64,000 nucleotides of DNA from contig CAXAMN010000002.1 of NCBI GenBank assembly GCA_963970005.1, positions 902,134-966,133 on the forward strand, in the 5' to 3' direction. Shown piece after piece: positions 52,940 through 63,315 of the stretch. The translations under genes and the position numbers were made by a program. Source of the DNA: Durusdinium trenchii (lineage: Eukaryota; Sar; Dinophyceae; Suessiales; Symbiodiniaceae). The notes below the pieces were generated by a model, which saw only the letters and a program-made list of their open reading frames with translations, searched no databases and was not told the origin of the DNA. How positions within the stretch are numbered: position 1 is the stretch's first letter; the number at the start of each line of letters is the position of its first letter.

Positions 52940-53830
52940 GCCTCTTTTCCTATCACCTCCTCCCCGCTATACCCACTTTGTACATGAACTCCCACTGCAT
53001 ATGGGGTGCCCTTTTGCATCTGGTCAACAGGCCTCTTCACCATAAAAAAGGGGCACCCCCAAGCAATTCAAAGTTTACCCGCTGCATTTTGCTCCTAAAA
53101 AGTGCACTCCCAAGCAATTCAAAGTTTACCCGCTGCATTTTGCTCCTAAAAAGTGCACTCCCAAGCAATTCAAAGCTTACCCGCTGCATTTTGCTCCTAA
53201 AAAGTGCACTCCCAAGCAATTCAAAGTTTACCCGCTGCATTTTGCTCCTAAAAAGCGCACTCCCAAGCAATTCAAAGCTTACCCGCTGCATTTTGCTCCT
53301 AAAAAGTGCACTCCCAAGCAATTCAAAGCTTACCCGCTGCATTTTGCTCCTAAAAAGTGCACTCCCAAGCAATTCAAAGCTTACCCGCTGCATTTTGCTC
53401 CTAAAAAGTGCACTCCCAAGCAATTCAAACCTTGCCCGCTGCATGTTGTTCTCTTTCCTGCCCTCAACGGACCACAGCATTACATGAACTCGCACCCCAT
53501 ATGGGTGCCCTTTTGCGTATAGTTGACCGGCGTCTTCACAATTAAAACGGACACCCCCAAGCAACTCTAACATTTCTTGCAAGCCCCCTTTTCCTACCAC
53601 GTCCTCCTACGCTATGCCTGTCTTCCACCTTCCCCACAGCAGTCTGGTTCCTCACTGATCACACAATGTCTTAAGAGACACACACACACCTCCCTTTCAC
53701 CCCTGGTTGAACACTACTTCACTGGCCATGAGAGGCGCGCATGTCCCCATCTGGAAGAGTTCCAACCACTGTTCGCATCCCGTTGTCCCCTCTTTCCTAT
53801 CATTGACATGAACTCCCACCCCTAGTAAAA
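52940..53830. repeat. Nested repeat block around a minisatellite
   Basis: Flanking blocks resemble each other: CATGAACTCCCACTGCATAT, GGGTGCCCTTTTGC and CACCCCCAAGCAA occur before (52980-53065) and after (53480-53570) the 51-bp array. A third partial CATGAACTCCCACCCC lies at 53807. A larger unit was therefore duplicated around the array. Confidence 0.7.
53047..53445. repeat. 51-bp minisatellite, about 8 copies
   Basis: The unit is CCCAAGCAATTCAAAGTTTA + CCCGCTGCATTTTGCTCCTA + AAAAGTGCACT (51 bp). Copies are nearly identical with a T/C alternation (AAAGTTTA or AAAGCTTA). As 51 is divisible by three and the unit lacks stops in several frames, it makes long artefactual open frames on both strands. 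Confidence 0.95.
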
Positions 53831-54884
53831 ACAGTTTACATGGCCTCCTGAGCCGTCGTGATGCTGATGATGCACTCTTCGCAGTCAATTACACCACCGG
53901 CATCACAACACCCCAAAAACCATTCATTTTTCATTACCCCGCCTCCTTTTTTTCGCTCTCCCCCACCAGGCTCTGGGTCAGCCTCTCCGAGATTGGGCAC
54001 CTCGCAACCACCCCCCCACACCCCCTTTAACTCACTTCGTTCGCTCCTTCCCCCCGCCAAATTTCACTGTGCTGGGCTGCTTCCCTGTATCCGGAACCCT
54101 GGGCACAACGGTAAAGCGCAAGGACGTGTGCTTCAGGTGGTTGCTCCCTGCAAACAACTCCAACGCCAACCATTAATGTAGACTCACTCACACCAACTGG
54201 TCCCAGCATCTGCGCAGTACCCTCAAGAAAGGAGCTCAAAAAGATCACCTCAGCCGCTCAAGACACGGGGACACACGACATGACCTCAATCCCTCCCAAC
54301 CCAAAAAAGAGAAAACAATTTTTGCTGTGGGGGTCCTACATCTATTGAAAAATCGTGACGCAAACAGGCTGAGACATGTACCATGGAGCGTTGATCCTCG
54401 GGTTTCAGATGGCAGTCGATGATCTCAGAATCCCTCAGCGGCAAGCAAACCCGCACGTGTTGCTTTGATGTTCCTGACAAGAAACCAATCTAGTGATTGT
54501 TTATATATCCGATTGCATAGCCAAAAAATATCAAGAAACCGGTCAATCGAGAAATAGAACATGACCACCATCTCTGGTCCTGGGTCTTGAATTCTTCTGA
54601 TTTGGTCTTGAAAGCTCACTGCAGCTCATGCCCAGACCTGATATATATATATATATGTACATGGATTCAAGATCTGCTGAGAGTCTTTTCAACCAGAGCT
54701 TCTGCAAGTGCTGGTGATGATGACTTGTTCCGTGTGCCTGCAAGAACATGCTTTTGTGCAGGCATTCTGAAATGGAGTTTTGTGAATTTGTTCGGATTCT
54801 GTGAGATTGTACTAGGGAATCTATTGTCTGCTCTACACCAAGCTCTTTGGTGGTGATGACAATGGTGGTTGTGGTAGTGATGCT
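53831..54884. other. No confident gene
   Basis: C-rich low-complexity DNA at 53930-54060 and a TA run at 54642-54656. A plus frame at 54587-54856 has no splice support. Confidence 0.35.
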
Positions 54885-54980
54885 AGTGCTGCTACTAAGA
54901 CTGCTACTCCTACTCCGACGACGACGACGACGATGACGACGACGATGGCTGCTGCTGCTGCTGCTCCTACTACTACTACT

Positions 54981-55027
<47 letters not shown>

Positions 55028-55037
55028 NNNNNNNNNN

Positions 55038-55085
<48 letters not shown>

Positions 55086-55215
55086 CTGCTACTACTACTA
55101 CTACTCCTCCCACTGCTACTGCTACTGCTACTGCTACTGCTCCTGCTCCTCCTGCTGCTGCTGCTGCTGATGATGATGGTGGTGGTGGTGGTGGTGGTGG
55201 TGATGGTTGTCGTAT
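54885..55215. repeat. (CTA/CTG)n trinucleotide microsatellite with gap
   Basis: Interrupted ACG, CTG, CTA, CCT and GGT triplets run over about 330 bp, with the purest (CTA)n at 54970-55085. The true length is unknown because of the gap. Confidence 0.95.
55028..55037. other. Assembly gap (10 N)
   Basis: Ten N lie inside the (CTA)n tract; a repeat-collapse gap. Confidence 1.
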
Positions 55216-55255
55216 CTTTCGGGCAATCTCCACTGCTCATCGGTGACACTAGATG

Positions 55256-55772
55256 CTAAACTAATCGAAGAAGGTATTTGGTCATGGCATGGCTACAGCT
55301 CATGGGTTTTGAGTCATGGTCCTTTGTGTAGTCGGAAGAAGCATAAACATGTGAGCCACAGCCCCGGCCTGCTGCTCCGTAGACTGTGAGCACCAAGGTG
55401 AGGAGCAACAAACCGCTGGACATGATGCCCGCGCAGCCCATCCTGGCCAAGTGGCCATATGCTTCGCGCGTTAGCTGTCTGGCTCCTGTTTCGGCCATTT
55501 GAGAGGAATGGATCACAAACAAAGGCTTGACTTTTTCGTTTTCATCAGTAGAGTACTCTTCCTTTTTCTTCACCTTCCACTCGGCCATGGGCCTATGCCG
55601 TGTTCCACGTTCGTGGAATTCCACAAAGTCTGATGAGTCCACCAGGCATTGATGCCGCCGGAAGGCTCGTGTGCCCATTATTAAAGCCTCAAAGAGGAAG
55701 GTGTACATCACAATCTCTCCGAAAAGCTTGAACAAGTTGTTTGCAGGTGTTTTGGCATGGTGGCTGCGGTGC
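55256..55772 (-). CDS. Terminal exon of an unidentified membrane protein
   Basis: A TTTTTTGGGGCCCGCAG acceptor ends at 55773. The exon reads HRSHHAKTPANNLFKLFGEI, VMYTFLFEALIMGTRAFRRH, a charged loop (AEWKVKKKEEYSTDENEKVK), and a hydrophobic helix (IMSSGLLLLTLVLTVYGAAG) near the C-terminus, ending RLV and TAG (55256-55258). Two membrane segments and a stop make this a last exon. The upstream intron is filled by CTACTAG-family cluster 11. The next exon-like patch (56048-56148) does not match its phase directly, so at least one border is off. Family unknown. Confidence 0.55.
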
Positions 55773-55809
55773 CTGCGGGCCCCAAAAAAGAGGACCACCA
55801 AACAAAAAG

Positions 55810-56045
55810 ACTCGAACCTAGTAACAAGGACGCTATTAGGGGCTCCTGGCATCGCTACCAGGAACAAGAAGCTACTAGGAGCAAAGGGCATCGCTACGAA
55901 CGCAGCGATCAGACGCTACGAACGGAGCAAAGGGCATTGTTCCTAGGAGCAAGGACGCTACTAGGGGCTCCTGGCCTTAGTACTATTAGGGGCTCCTGGC
56001 ATCGCTACCAGGAGCAAGGACGCTACTAGAGGCTTGTTCCTACGA
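55810..56045. repeat. CTACTAG-family dispersed repeat, cluster 11
   Basis: The longest cluster: about ten monomers such as GGACGCTACTAGGGGCTCCT, GGCATCGCTACCAGGAGCAA and GCTACGAACGGAGCAAAGGG. It fills almost the whole interval between two minus-strand exon-like patches, that is, most of a presumed intron. Confidence 0.9.
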
Positions 56046-56047
56046 AC

Positions 56048-56148
56048 CTCTTGGACCGAGACACTTTCAGGCAGCCCAGTGCCGGCGCCCTCGTGGTTCC
56101 CTCCAAAAGGCGCGGGCCTTTTAGCCCACGCGGCGTTTTTCAGTGTCG
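56048..56148 (-). CDS. Exon-like patch upstream of the repeat-filled intron
   Basis: A GTGCTAG acceptor-like site (56149-56152) precedes TLKNAAWAKRPAPFGGNHEG, then AGTGLPESVSVQE and GTTCGT. Other frames stop. Phase does not match the exon at 55772 with this donor; GC donors a few codons earlier would. Product unknown. Confidence 0.4.
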
Positions 56149-56930
56149 CTAGCACATCAGAGCGCAATCCAGTGCTGGGTTCATGTATCCTACGCATCCT
56201 ATGGACATGTGGATTTGTGTGGAATGTATTTTCAGATGTGCTCTGCGTTTCTTCTTCTGCTTCCGCTTTTTGTGGGAGAAGCCAGGACAAATACACGGAC
56301 TCTGCCACCCCTTGATTTCAAAGTGGAAAGGAAAGTAGAAACTACGCTAGAAACTACGCTGCCAAAAATGACACCCATGTCATTTGGGCCTGCAACAACG
56401 AGCGGATCTTGACGGGGTAAGACTGCCATTTGAGATTATTCTCAAGCATGGGAAGTGAATTCCATTCCCCAATGAAAACCAATGTAAAAAGCGTTATTCT
56501 TGGGAGGTGTAGTTCACGACAAACCTTTTTGCGGCTAATGAAGCCTGCCCTGAACAACTGGCGCAAGCCTTTTCTTCGCTGGCACTAGGCACTAAACCTT
56601 TCCAATGTGTGTCCACTGGAGAACCTGAACAACTTGTGACGGGCACCAGAAGAGGGGTCTGAGACAAGATAGGGCTACAAACCCGGTGCTTGATTGGTTG
56701 ATATTGGATGATTCATGATGATTCTTGGTCCTCACAGCTTCATCACATTGGAGGGTCGGTCTGGACAGGGCCCCGGCTGGACATGGCCCGGACTCTGCGA
56801 AACCTCAAACCTCGCCATGCTCGGGACGAAATCAATATGCGCAGTCGATGATGTCGAATCAAGACTCTATCGGGAAACCAAGATGTGCCTCTAGTCAACC
56901 GATATGTTACAGTGACAGGCTGAGTTTTGA
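56149..56930. other. No confident gene
   Basis: Open frames without support; presumed intron or spacer. Confidence 0.3.
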
Positions 56931-57173
56931 TCAAGCTTGTTCAAGAGGAAGAGAGAGGCCTTGGATGGTGTCGACTAGACACCCACGCCTTTCAGGTGTG
57001 AAAAACTCGGCCACCGTTGGAGCAAAGCGAAAGTAAGCGCACAGGTGCCGAATGCCGTTGGAATGAATCCACGAGGAGGTAAAAGTCCAACTTGTTTCAT
57101 TGGTGTGGCTGCTTTGTGACCCAGAAGTATCTGTCCAGGCGTCAAGTGGACGTTCTTCAATGTTCGCCGGCAT
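56931..57173 (-). CDS. Exon-like patch, unidentified
   Basis: The minus frame reads TSSWIHSNGIRHLCAYFRFA, then PTVAEFFTPERRGCLVDTIQ and GLSLPLEQA, ending at TGA (56931-56933). The text is coherent. A second minus frame is open over part of it. It may be a terminal exon. No family recognised. Confidence 0.4.
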   Translation of the reverse strand: MPANIEERPLDAWTDTSGSQSSHTNETSWTFTSSWIHSNGIRHLCAYFRFAPTVAEFFTPERRGCLVDTIQGLSLPLEQA

Positions 57174-58312
57174 TTGCGCAAAAATTGGAGGAAAATGCAG
57201 CGAACGTGACCTGGCCGAACGGCCCTTGAAACCGACTTCACCTGTCAGGGTGTTTCTCCCACTGTCAAATGATTCATCTCTTTGGTGGGATTGAACTCCC
57301 CCAATTGTGAGAGGCTGAGTTGATCTGCAGGCATCACTTATCCTGCCACCTTCCTCCTAAGGCATCTAAGCCAATTCTTTCATCTCCTTCTCAGTCAGTT
57401 GACCATCCATGGCCTTCCTGGCCTGTCTGAATATGTCAGAATGCATCATTCAATGCGTGTCTCTGCAGCAAAAAAACTGTTTCAGGTTCAACGGTTCAAC
57501 GATTCGGCCTCAAAGCCAAAACTCAACCAAGCAAGAAACAACAATAAGCACTATGCAGCAGAAGACATGCAAGTCACTCGTGTCTCATTCTCCCCCATGA
57601 GCTCACCTGCTCCGCAAAGTCTGCGATATCATCGTTTCCAGGCTGCCACTTCAAGGCTGTGTTCAGCGTTCGTACCTTGGACAATGCAATGCAGCAGTTT
57701 CAGGGTTCTGAATCCCTCACAGCTGCTAGATCCAGCACCTTTCACAATCCTTTTGCCAAGCAGCCGCCACATCAAAACGCTTTCTCTTGATGAGTTCTCT
57801 GCCAATGTTTAGCAGAGCCTGGCTAAAAGTGTGCGGTGATCAAAATGTGCAATGCTCCCTAGTTTCTCCGTTTCTCCTGCAAAGGATATCAAAAATATCA
57901 AAATGTCTGTGTCGCACAGTGACCTGTTCTTCATTCGCAACTGCTAAAAGCACTATTGTTCCACAAACAGAAGCGTGCCCTATCTCGATCGAGACATGAA
58001 GGCTCGAAACAGATTGCGGTCAATCGCTGCGAATCCCTTTCAAATCATGGAGCTCCGCGGGGTCCTTTCAAAAACAACAGAAAAGCACAGTTCTTGTTGA
58101 GCATGTAAAACAATATGCGCACACCTCTGAGGGCCCCCGTGCCTCAGGATATTCAGGCCAGTACCTGACTTCATTAAGGGAGCAAGATTTGCGATGACGA
58201 ACGGAGAACCAAGTGGATAGACCCAAACAGTTATGGGCCATGGGAGTAGGGGTCCTACCTCTTCTTGACCATCAACTGCGTCCAAGAAGCGTAACAGCCC
58301 GCACAAACTCAC
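57174..58312. other. Possible exons, frames undecided
   Basis: Minus DNA at 58040-58280 is open in two frames (one with WPITVWVYPLGSPFVIANLA, membrane-like). A plus frame at 57399-57812 is also open. No phase support. Confidence 0.3.
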
Positions 58313-58360
58313 GTCTTGCTTGAGCCGTTCGCGGTGGCTCCAATTTCATCAAAGCAAAGC
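58313..58360 (-). CDS. Short internal exon
   Basis: This 48-nt exon has a CTTTGCAG acceptor (58361-58363) and a GTGAGT donor (58307-58312). It encodes LCFDEIGATANGSSK with split codons at both ends. Its start phase matches the exon ending at 58720. Confidence 0.5.
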
Positions 58361-58719
58361 CTGCAAAGAGGCCCGCTTTTGGCTGTGCAAAGTAGAAATC
58401 CCACCCACGTGTTCGGCTTGGTACCTTCCTGCCTGTGCGTGTAGGTTTGGTCATGCTTTGTTGTTACCAAAATGCCTGTGGGGGTCCATCAGAGTTACTT
58501 CGAAGCACCGGTGTCTGCCATTACGGTGCTCAAAGTCGGCCTTTGCTATTGTGCAGCTGCGCCCTTGCTGCAAGCGCACCCATGGCGTCCTGCAAGCTCC
58601 ACTGAAATGTAAACCTAGCAGCCTTGAAGAGAGCTCGGCTGAACACACAGAAAACTTGACACCCAAAATAGACTACAGAATAGATCCCAAGTGCATCTCT
58701 CTTCAATCATTCTGGGCAC

Positions 58720-58938
58720 GTCAGTTTGTGGAAAAGAGGCATTCCGGCCTCTGGGTCTAGCACTTCGGCAATTTCACCAAAGTCCTCTTCTACTTCTTCA
58801 AACCTCACAGCCGACACGGCGACCATTGTTAAACACCTCTTCGTTCGGTTCGAGGTATCGCAGTCAAGAAGCTCGGCCAATGCACTGGGGAAATCCTTCA
58901 AAGCATTGTACCTCAGCCGCAAGCTGCATATGGAAAGC
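58720..58938 (-). CDS. Internal exon, unidentified
   Basis: After a GTAGACAG acceptor (58939-58941) the frame reads LSICSLRLRYNALKDFPSAL, AELLDCDTSNRTKRCLTMVA and VSAVRFEEVEEDFGEIAEVL, ending HKL plus two bases at GTGCCC (58714-58719). The phase-2 end fits the next exon at 58360. The acidic and hydrophobic pattern suggests a folded cytosolic domain. I do not recognise it. Confidence 0.55.
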
Positions 58939-59284
58939 CTGTCTACAGCAAGGTCGGCAGAGTGTGGGGCCAAACTTGACTAAGTGACTAAGACGATGAA
59001 ACTGATGAAACAGAATCAACGTACTGCTATCCACACTTTGCGTTGGAACATCTGATTCAGCAATAAAGCAAGTCACATTCGGCCCAGCTCGAACTGCTCA
59101 CGAGGGGTTGCCTGCCGCCAGAATTTGCTTCCATAACTTGAGAAAGCTTCTTACCAATTCATACAAACCTTATTGCGAGGACCCCAAGGCGTGCGGGGTG
59201 TGGATGAGGCAGGAGTTTATCACCGCGGCTCGCCTCATCCTCGTTCGTGATGAACTTGAGCTTCTGCCTCAAACAAGCTGATTT

Positions 59285-59680
59285 TCAACGAGGAAAATAG
59301 GCCCCGGGCGAAGACTCTGCTGTTCCGATTCCGTTGATGTTGGCCGAGAGAGACCTCGCATCAAAGCAGTTCCAAGTCCAAGCTACGCGTTGATTCGCTC
59401 GATCAACCACCGCTGCTCCCAGTAGGGCTTCGTAATCAAGTAAAGAGATACCTTGGTCCAAATGAACAAAACGAGCTTTCAATTTGCAAACCGCAGAGCG
59501 GAATGCTTGCTTGTTGGCTCCATCATATGGATGTTGAAGCCAAGGTACAGCAACGACGAGCAAAGAGATAATGATGTAACCATAGAAGAAAGGATCGGGG
59601 CCAAACTTCTCCAAAGGCGTCAAGTCCCTCGAATTTGTGACACGTCCCTTGACATCGCAACAATACGAACAAATCCAAGA
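59285..59680 (-). CDS. Exon-like membrane-protein patch
   Basis: The minus frame reads TPLEKFGPDPFFYGYIIISL, LVVAVPWLQHPYDGANKQAF and HLDQGISLLDYEALLGAAVV, stopping after GAYFPR. The FYGYIIISLLVVAVPWL segment is a likely membrane helix. A plus frame (59453-59737) is also open, so strand is probable rather than proven. Confidence 0.4.
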   Translation of the reverse strand, partial: SWICSYCCDVKGRVTNSRDLTPLEKFGPDPFFYGYIIISLLVVAVPWLQHPYDGANKQAFRSAVCKLKARFVHLDQGISLLDYEALLGAAVVDRANQRVAWTWNCFDARSLSANINGIGTAESSPGAYFPR

Positions 59681-60104
59681 GTTTGGGGAATTGAAAAAAT
59701 GCAATCAGTCTTCTCAGAGGTTGCAAGAGAGTGGTGAGTTAAATTATCAAATGCTGCGAAATTGCTTTGACGACATATAGTCTGCCCAACTGCATGCTAC
59801 ATTCACTTGGCTGTGGTCAAAAAGAAGGGACCCCTGACCCGCAGATTAGTCATAATCGAGTTGTCCATTTGCGGAGTGGATGTTGTCCTACTGTTTGAGC
59901 CATAGTTGTCTTGCCCCTACGACTCGATGCTCTAAGGCGTTAAGGCTAAAAAATGAAGCAAGCAGTGTTTGGAAAACCAATTCGATGACTTTGTTTGACA
60001 TGTAAACTAGCAAGGGTAGCCAAAGAATAAGGTCCTGTTGAGGATTTGGAGTGCTATTATTGTCGGTGATGTTTTTGTGTTGCGTTTAGGGATGTTCTTT
60101 TAGA

Positions 60105-60490
60105 TCTGCTTCTTGTTGCTTTTCCTCACATTTATATACTTGCTTCTCTGTGGTTGCTCTTGCTTTTCTGGTCCTTCCTGCTTTTGTGCTTGTCTGTCTT
60201 TTCCCTGCTTTTCCTTTGTTCGTTGCTTTCCTGTGATTTCTCCTGCTTTTCTTGCTTTTCCTGCTTCTTTTGCGCTTGCCTTGCACTTCCTGGCTTTTCT
60301 CCTGCTTTTCTTTACTTTCCTGCTTCTTGTCCTCTTGTGGCGTATTGTTTTCCTGTTTTTAATGCTTTTGCCTTCTATGGCCTTTGTTGTCGTTGCTTAT
60401 TACTTGCCTTATTCCTGCTTTTCTGGCTTTCTATACTCTTGTTGCCTTGTTTTCTGCTCTACGGTTGTTGTGTTTTGTTTCACCCTAAGG
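60105..60490. repeat. Pyrimidine-rich degenerate repeat
   Basis: Loose tandem copies of TCCTGCTTTTC and variants. It makes a hydrophobic cysteine/phenylalanine/leucine plus frame and a basic minus frame, both low-complexity artefacts. Confidence 0.7.
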
Positions 60491-60645
60491 GACAACCCAA
60501 GCGCATCACATGAACAGAACTCTTTCCTTCGTTGCTTCCTTCTCGATTATGATGCACTTGTCTCATGTCATGGATGTTCGCCCTGCGGGCGGAGTTTTTG
60601 TCTTTGCCTTGTGGTCCAGTTGGTTAGGTATTTTGCACATAGGCC

Positions 60646-61062
60646 CTAGATGCCCTGAAATAGACATGGACATGGAAAAGGGTCTCCTGGACACTTATTT
60701 CTACAAGCAGCTAGCTTTCCACGTCCACTGGAGGAACTGCAGTGAGAAACCACGACCGCACAAAAAAGATAACAAACAAACGCAACGCAACAAATTCCCC
60801 AAATAAAAGTGCGCCCTAAGCCCCGAGTCGATATCCTGTCTTGCATGAGGAGTTGAGCTATTGTGCCATCCACGTCCCGCGCGCCAAGGGTAGTGATGGT
60901 TCTGCCGAGGGATGCGAGCACACCCCCATTCTGCTGGGCAAGACACTGTGGGTTGTCTGCAATCACCTGAGACGGCAGACAACTCCGTAGACGTTCCCTC
61001 AAGCCCTTGACCCATGACCATGTGGGATCACGGTCTTGAGGAAAAATGCCGATAATCTGGAT
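60646..61062 (-). CDS. Exon of an unidentified membrane protein
   Basis: After a CTTTATAG acceptor (61063-61065) the frame reads IQIIGIFPQDRDPTWSWVKG, LRERLRSCLPSQVIADNPQC, GGVLASLGRTITTLGARDVD and GTIAQLLMQDRISTRGLGRT. A membrane helix (FIWGICCVAFVCYLFCAVVV) and a cysteine-rich tail follow, to TAG at 60646. The text is strongly coding. The end may be a true stop or a missed donor. Upstream, a 64-nt GT-AG intron joins it in phase to the patch at 61127. Confidence 0.55.
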   Translation of the reverse strand: MQIIGIFPQDRDPTWSWVKGLRERLRSCLPSQVIADNPQCLAQQNGGVLASLGRTITTLGARDVDGTIAQLLMQDRISTRGLGRTFIWGICCVAFVCYLFCAVVVSHCSSSSGRGKLAACRNKCPGDPFPCPCLFQGI

Positions 61063-61126
61063 CTATAAAGTCCTTTTGATAGAACTGGAAAGCTGCTCAC
61101 CGAACTGGTTGTCACTGCCCGGTTAC

Positions 61127-61230
61127 CAAAATCCAAGTGAACCAGGCCGGCCGTCTTTCAGCCCCAAGACCAATGCAACTTGGACACCACCTGGCCAAGG
61201 TCTGGCATGGGTTGCCTCAGAATCGGTGGG
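61127..61230 (-). CDS. Upstream partner exon
   Basis: The frame CQTLARWCPSCIGLGAERRP, then AWFTWIL, ends at a GTAACC donor (61121-61126) in phase 0 and joins IQIIGIFPQDRD across a 64-nt intron. The start was not fixed. A second frame is also open. Confidence 0.4.
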
Positions 61231-61965
61231 AGTCTGTTCTGCTGGAGTTCTGAACCTCCCATGAAACGGCGTCAGTTCCACAAAGAGGGCCAGGCCGCCA
61301 AAGGAGTGGGTTTGCTTCTTCGCTGTGCATCATCCCAGTCGTCATGCCGAAAAGAAGATGAATCTGTGGTGCTAATCAAGCCCTGACATTACATTTGCAG
61401 CAAAGTAATTCGCAGAGTTCTGCAATTAGTACTGCAGACAAGCCACTGCAACTCAACACCTGGAAAATGGCAATGTGCCGGCAATGTGAATCATTCACAT
61501 TCCGTCTGACGTTCGTTTTCCCAGTCGAGATAACACCGGTTGTCAACATTCGAGAACAGCTGCTCAGCTGCTCGCGACAAACACAGCTAAGGTGCCTGGG
61601 GCCTTTGGAGTCATTTCACCACACATTGCGACAAAAACCTTGCTCGTCACAGAGCCTGTGCGCCACGCTGGCGCCACGAAAGCATGGGCATGGCCCAGAC
61701 ACAACAGCACTGCCTCAGTCAGGACCAAAGGCACTACCTACCATGCTGTCCTCAAAAATTACAGTATATCCATTTACAGTAATCTATATAAGAACGGTTG
61801 AATCTGATGATTCAACTGGTTATCAAGTGCATTGGCCGAATCTCGAATGATTCTCAATAGCGGTCGACCCGATTCAAACCCCACCTGGTACAACCCACGA
61901 ATGGAATCGTGCAAATAGCATGAAACGGCACCTGCCAATGTCAAGCCCCTTAATCAAATCAGCTA

Positions 61966-62142
61966 GTTGCCTTCGCAAAAGGAGAACCTGGCAAAGCGCG
62001 CAAATCTAGGCCTCCGAACACCTGTGGCTGCGCGCCGAACAGCTGTCCGCCGCACTGCCCGCACGTCAGCAGCCGGTTCCATGGCCAAGCGGTCCTCGCC
62101 CAAAAATGTGTGCTGGGCCCGCGGCACGCTCTGCAAACTAAG
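61966..62142 (-). CDS. Exon-like patch beside a repeat cluster
   Basis: After GGCTTAG the GC-rich patch reads either SVPRAQHTFLGEDRLAMEPA with ADVRAVRRTAVRRAATGV, or (other frame) CRGPSTHFWARTAWPWNRLL with TCGQCGGQLFGAQPQVFGG, both ending at TAG near 61966. CTACTAG-family cluster 12 lies directly upstream, as expected if that cluster fills the intron. Confidence 0.4.
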
Positions 62143-62171
62143 CCACATAGTCCCGAAGCAGGGGCGTATGA

Positions 62172-62262
62172 AGTTCTAGTAGTAAGAAAGGGCATCGCTA
62201 CTAGAAGCAAGAAGCTACTAGTAGCTCCTGGCCTTACTAGTAACAAGGACGCTACTCGGTTG
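62172..62262. repeat. CTACTAG-family dispersed repeat, cluster 12
   Basis: GGCATCGCTACTAGAAGCAA, GAAGCTACTAGTAGCTCCTG and ACTAGTAACAAGGACGCTAC in tandem. Confidence 0.85.
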
Positions 62263-63315
62263 AGGCCCAAGGCCCCCAAGGAGCGCACATGCAGTCCCTC
62301 TAGGTAGTTGTCAGTGCAGCCTAACAACTACCTTCTCATGTAGCCAATTTCGTTGCAAGATACTGGTAGCCCGATCAAATCACAACCTCGCATTTGGACC
62401 ACCACCACTAGGGTCACTAGGGCAATAGTTTTGCACTTGACATGTGAAAAATGGTGCACGTAAACTGATCCGAGGATGCAAACATGCTTCGTCGATCGAG
62501 AGCTCATCGACAGCCACCCAATTTCTTCCCACAAACGATCTCATCTCAGTGAAACTTCTCGCTAAGGGCTTCTGCAAGGACTGGGGAAATCATTGAAAGC
62601 AATAGAAGGAAAGCAATCTGTTTGAATCAGAGCATGAGACCACATAAGCTCAGCCTTTGTTTCACATAAAACCACATAAGACTTGGTTTCTGTGTTCAAA
62701 CGAGTGGATGTCATGGTCCGCCTCAACATCCGCCTGCTCTTCAACACAAGAGTTCTGCAGATGGGGGGGTCCCCCATTGTGTGTGGATCTTTCCCCAAAA
62801 GCTGCAAATCTCAAATGTTCATGTCACGGTCATGTTCTCTGCTGTGTGAATGAACGTCCCACGGATGTTCGTTCGCTTTGATCGCTTCACCACTCACTCC
62901 AGCTCATCTTCTTCGTCCTCTTCCAGCAAAGAGCTGTCGCCTTGAAAGGCTGGTCTCAGGAGGATCAGGTTATGTCAGTTATGTCCTTCTTATTTTTGCT
63001 CGGAGTGGCACAAAGGAGGTCCAACGAATGTGTTTTCTTGTGGAATTGCATCAGATCTGCAACACCTAAAGTGGAGGACAGTTACAGTACCAAAAGAATT
63101 CCTGGAAAGAAAGTTCAAGCCATCTTCCTTTTGCCTTTTTGCAGCGTTCCCATTTGTCCAATATACAGGAATTAACCGCAGAAGTCTGCGGGTGGCCAGG
63201 AGTAGAGCCCAGCTGCTTCTCTCTTTTGGACCAGCAGCTCTAACTCTACAAGCTACCACACCCAGCCCCATGGAAAATGAGTTGCCAAAAAAGGCAACCT
63301 AATGAGTCGGGCAGC
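62263..63315. other. No confident gene
   Basis: Presumed intron or spacer downstream of the signal-peptide exon; open frames without support. Confidence 0.3.

Noticed and set aside
53047..53445. CRISPR-like array
   Set aside because: Repeats are contiguous without unique spacers, no cas genes, and the genome is eukaryotic.
52978..53600. Long open frames (about 169 codons plus, 187 codons minus) as proteins
   Set aside because: They are the 51-bp minisatellite read in stop-free frames on both strands.
54933..55259. Poly-leucine / poly-tyrosine protein
   Set aside because: It is the (CTA)n microsatellite with an N gap.
60113..60649. 178-codon hydrophobic plus-strand frame
   Set aside because: Low-complexity TCCTGCTTTTC repeat; residue use is driven by base composition.
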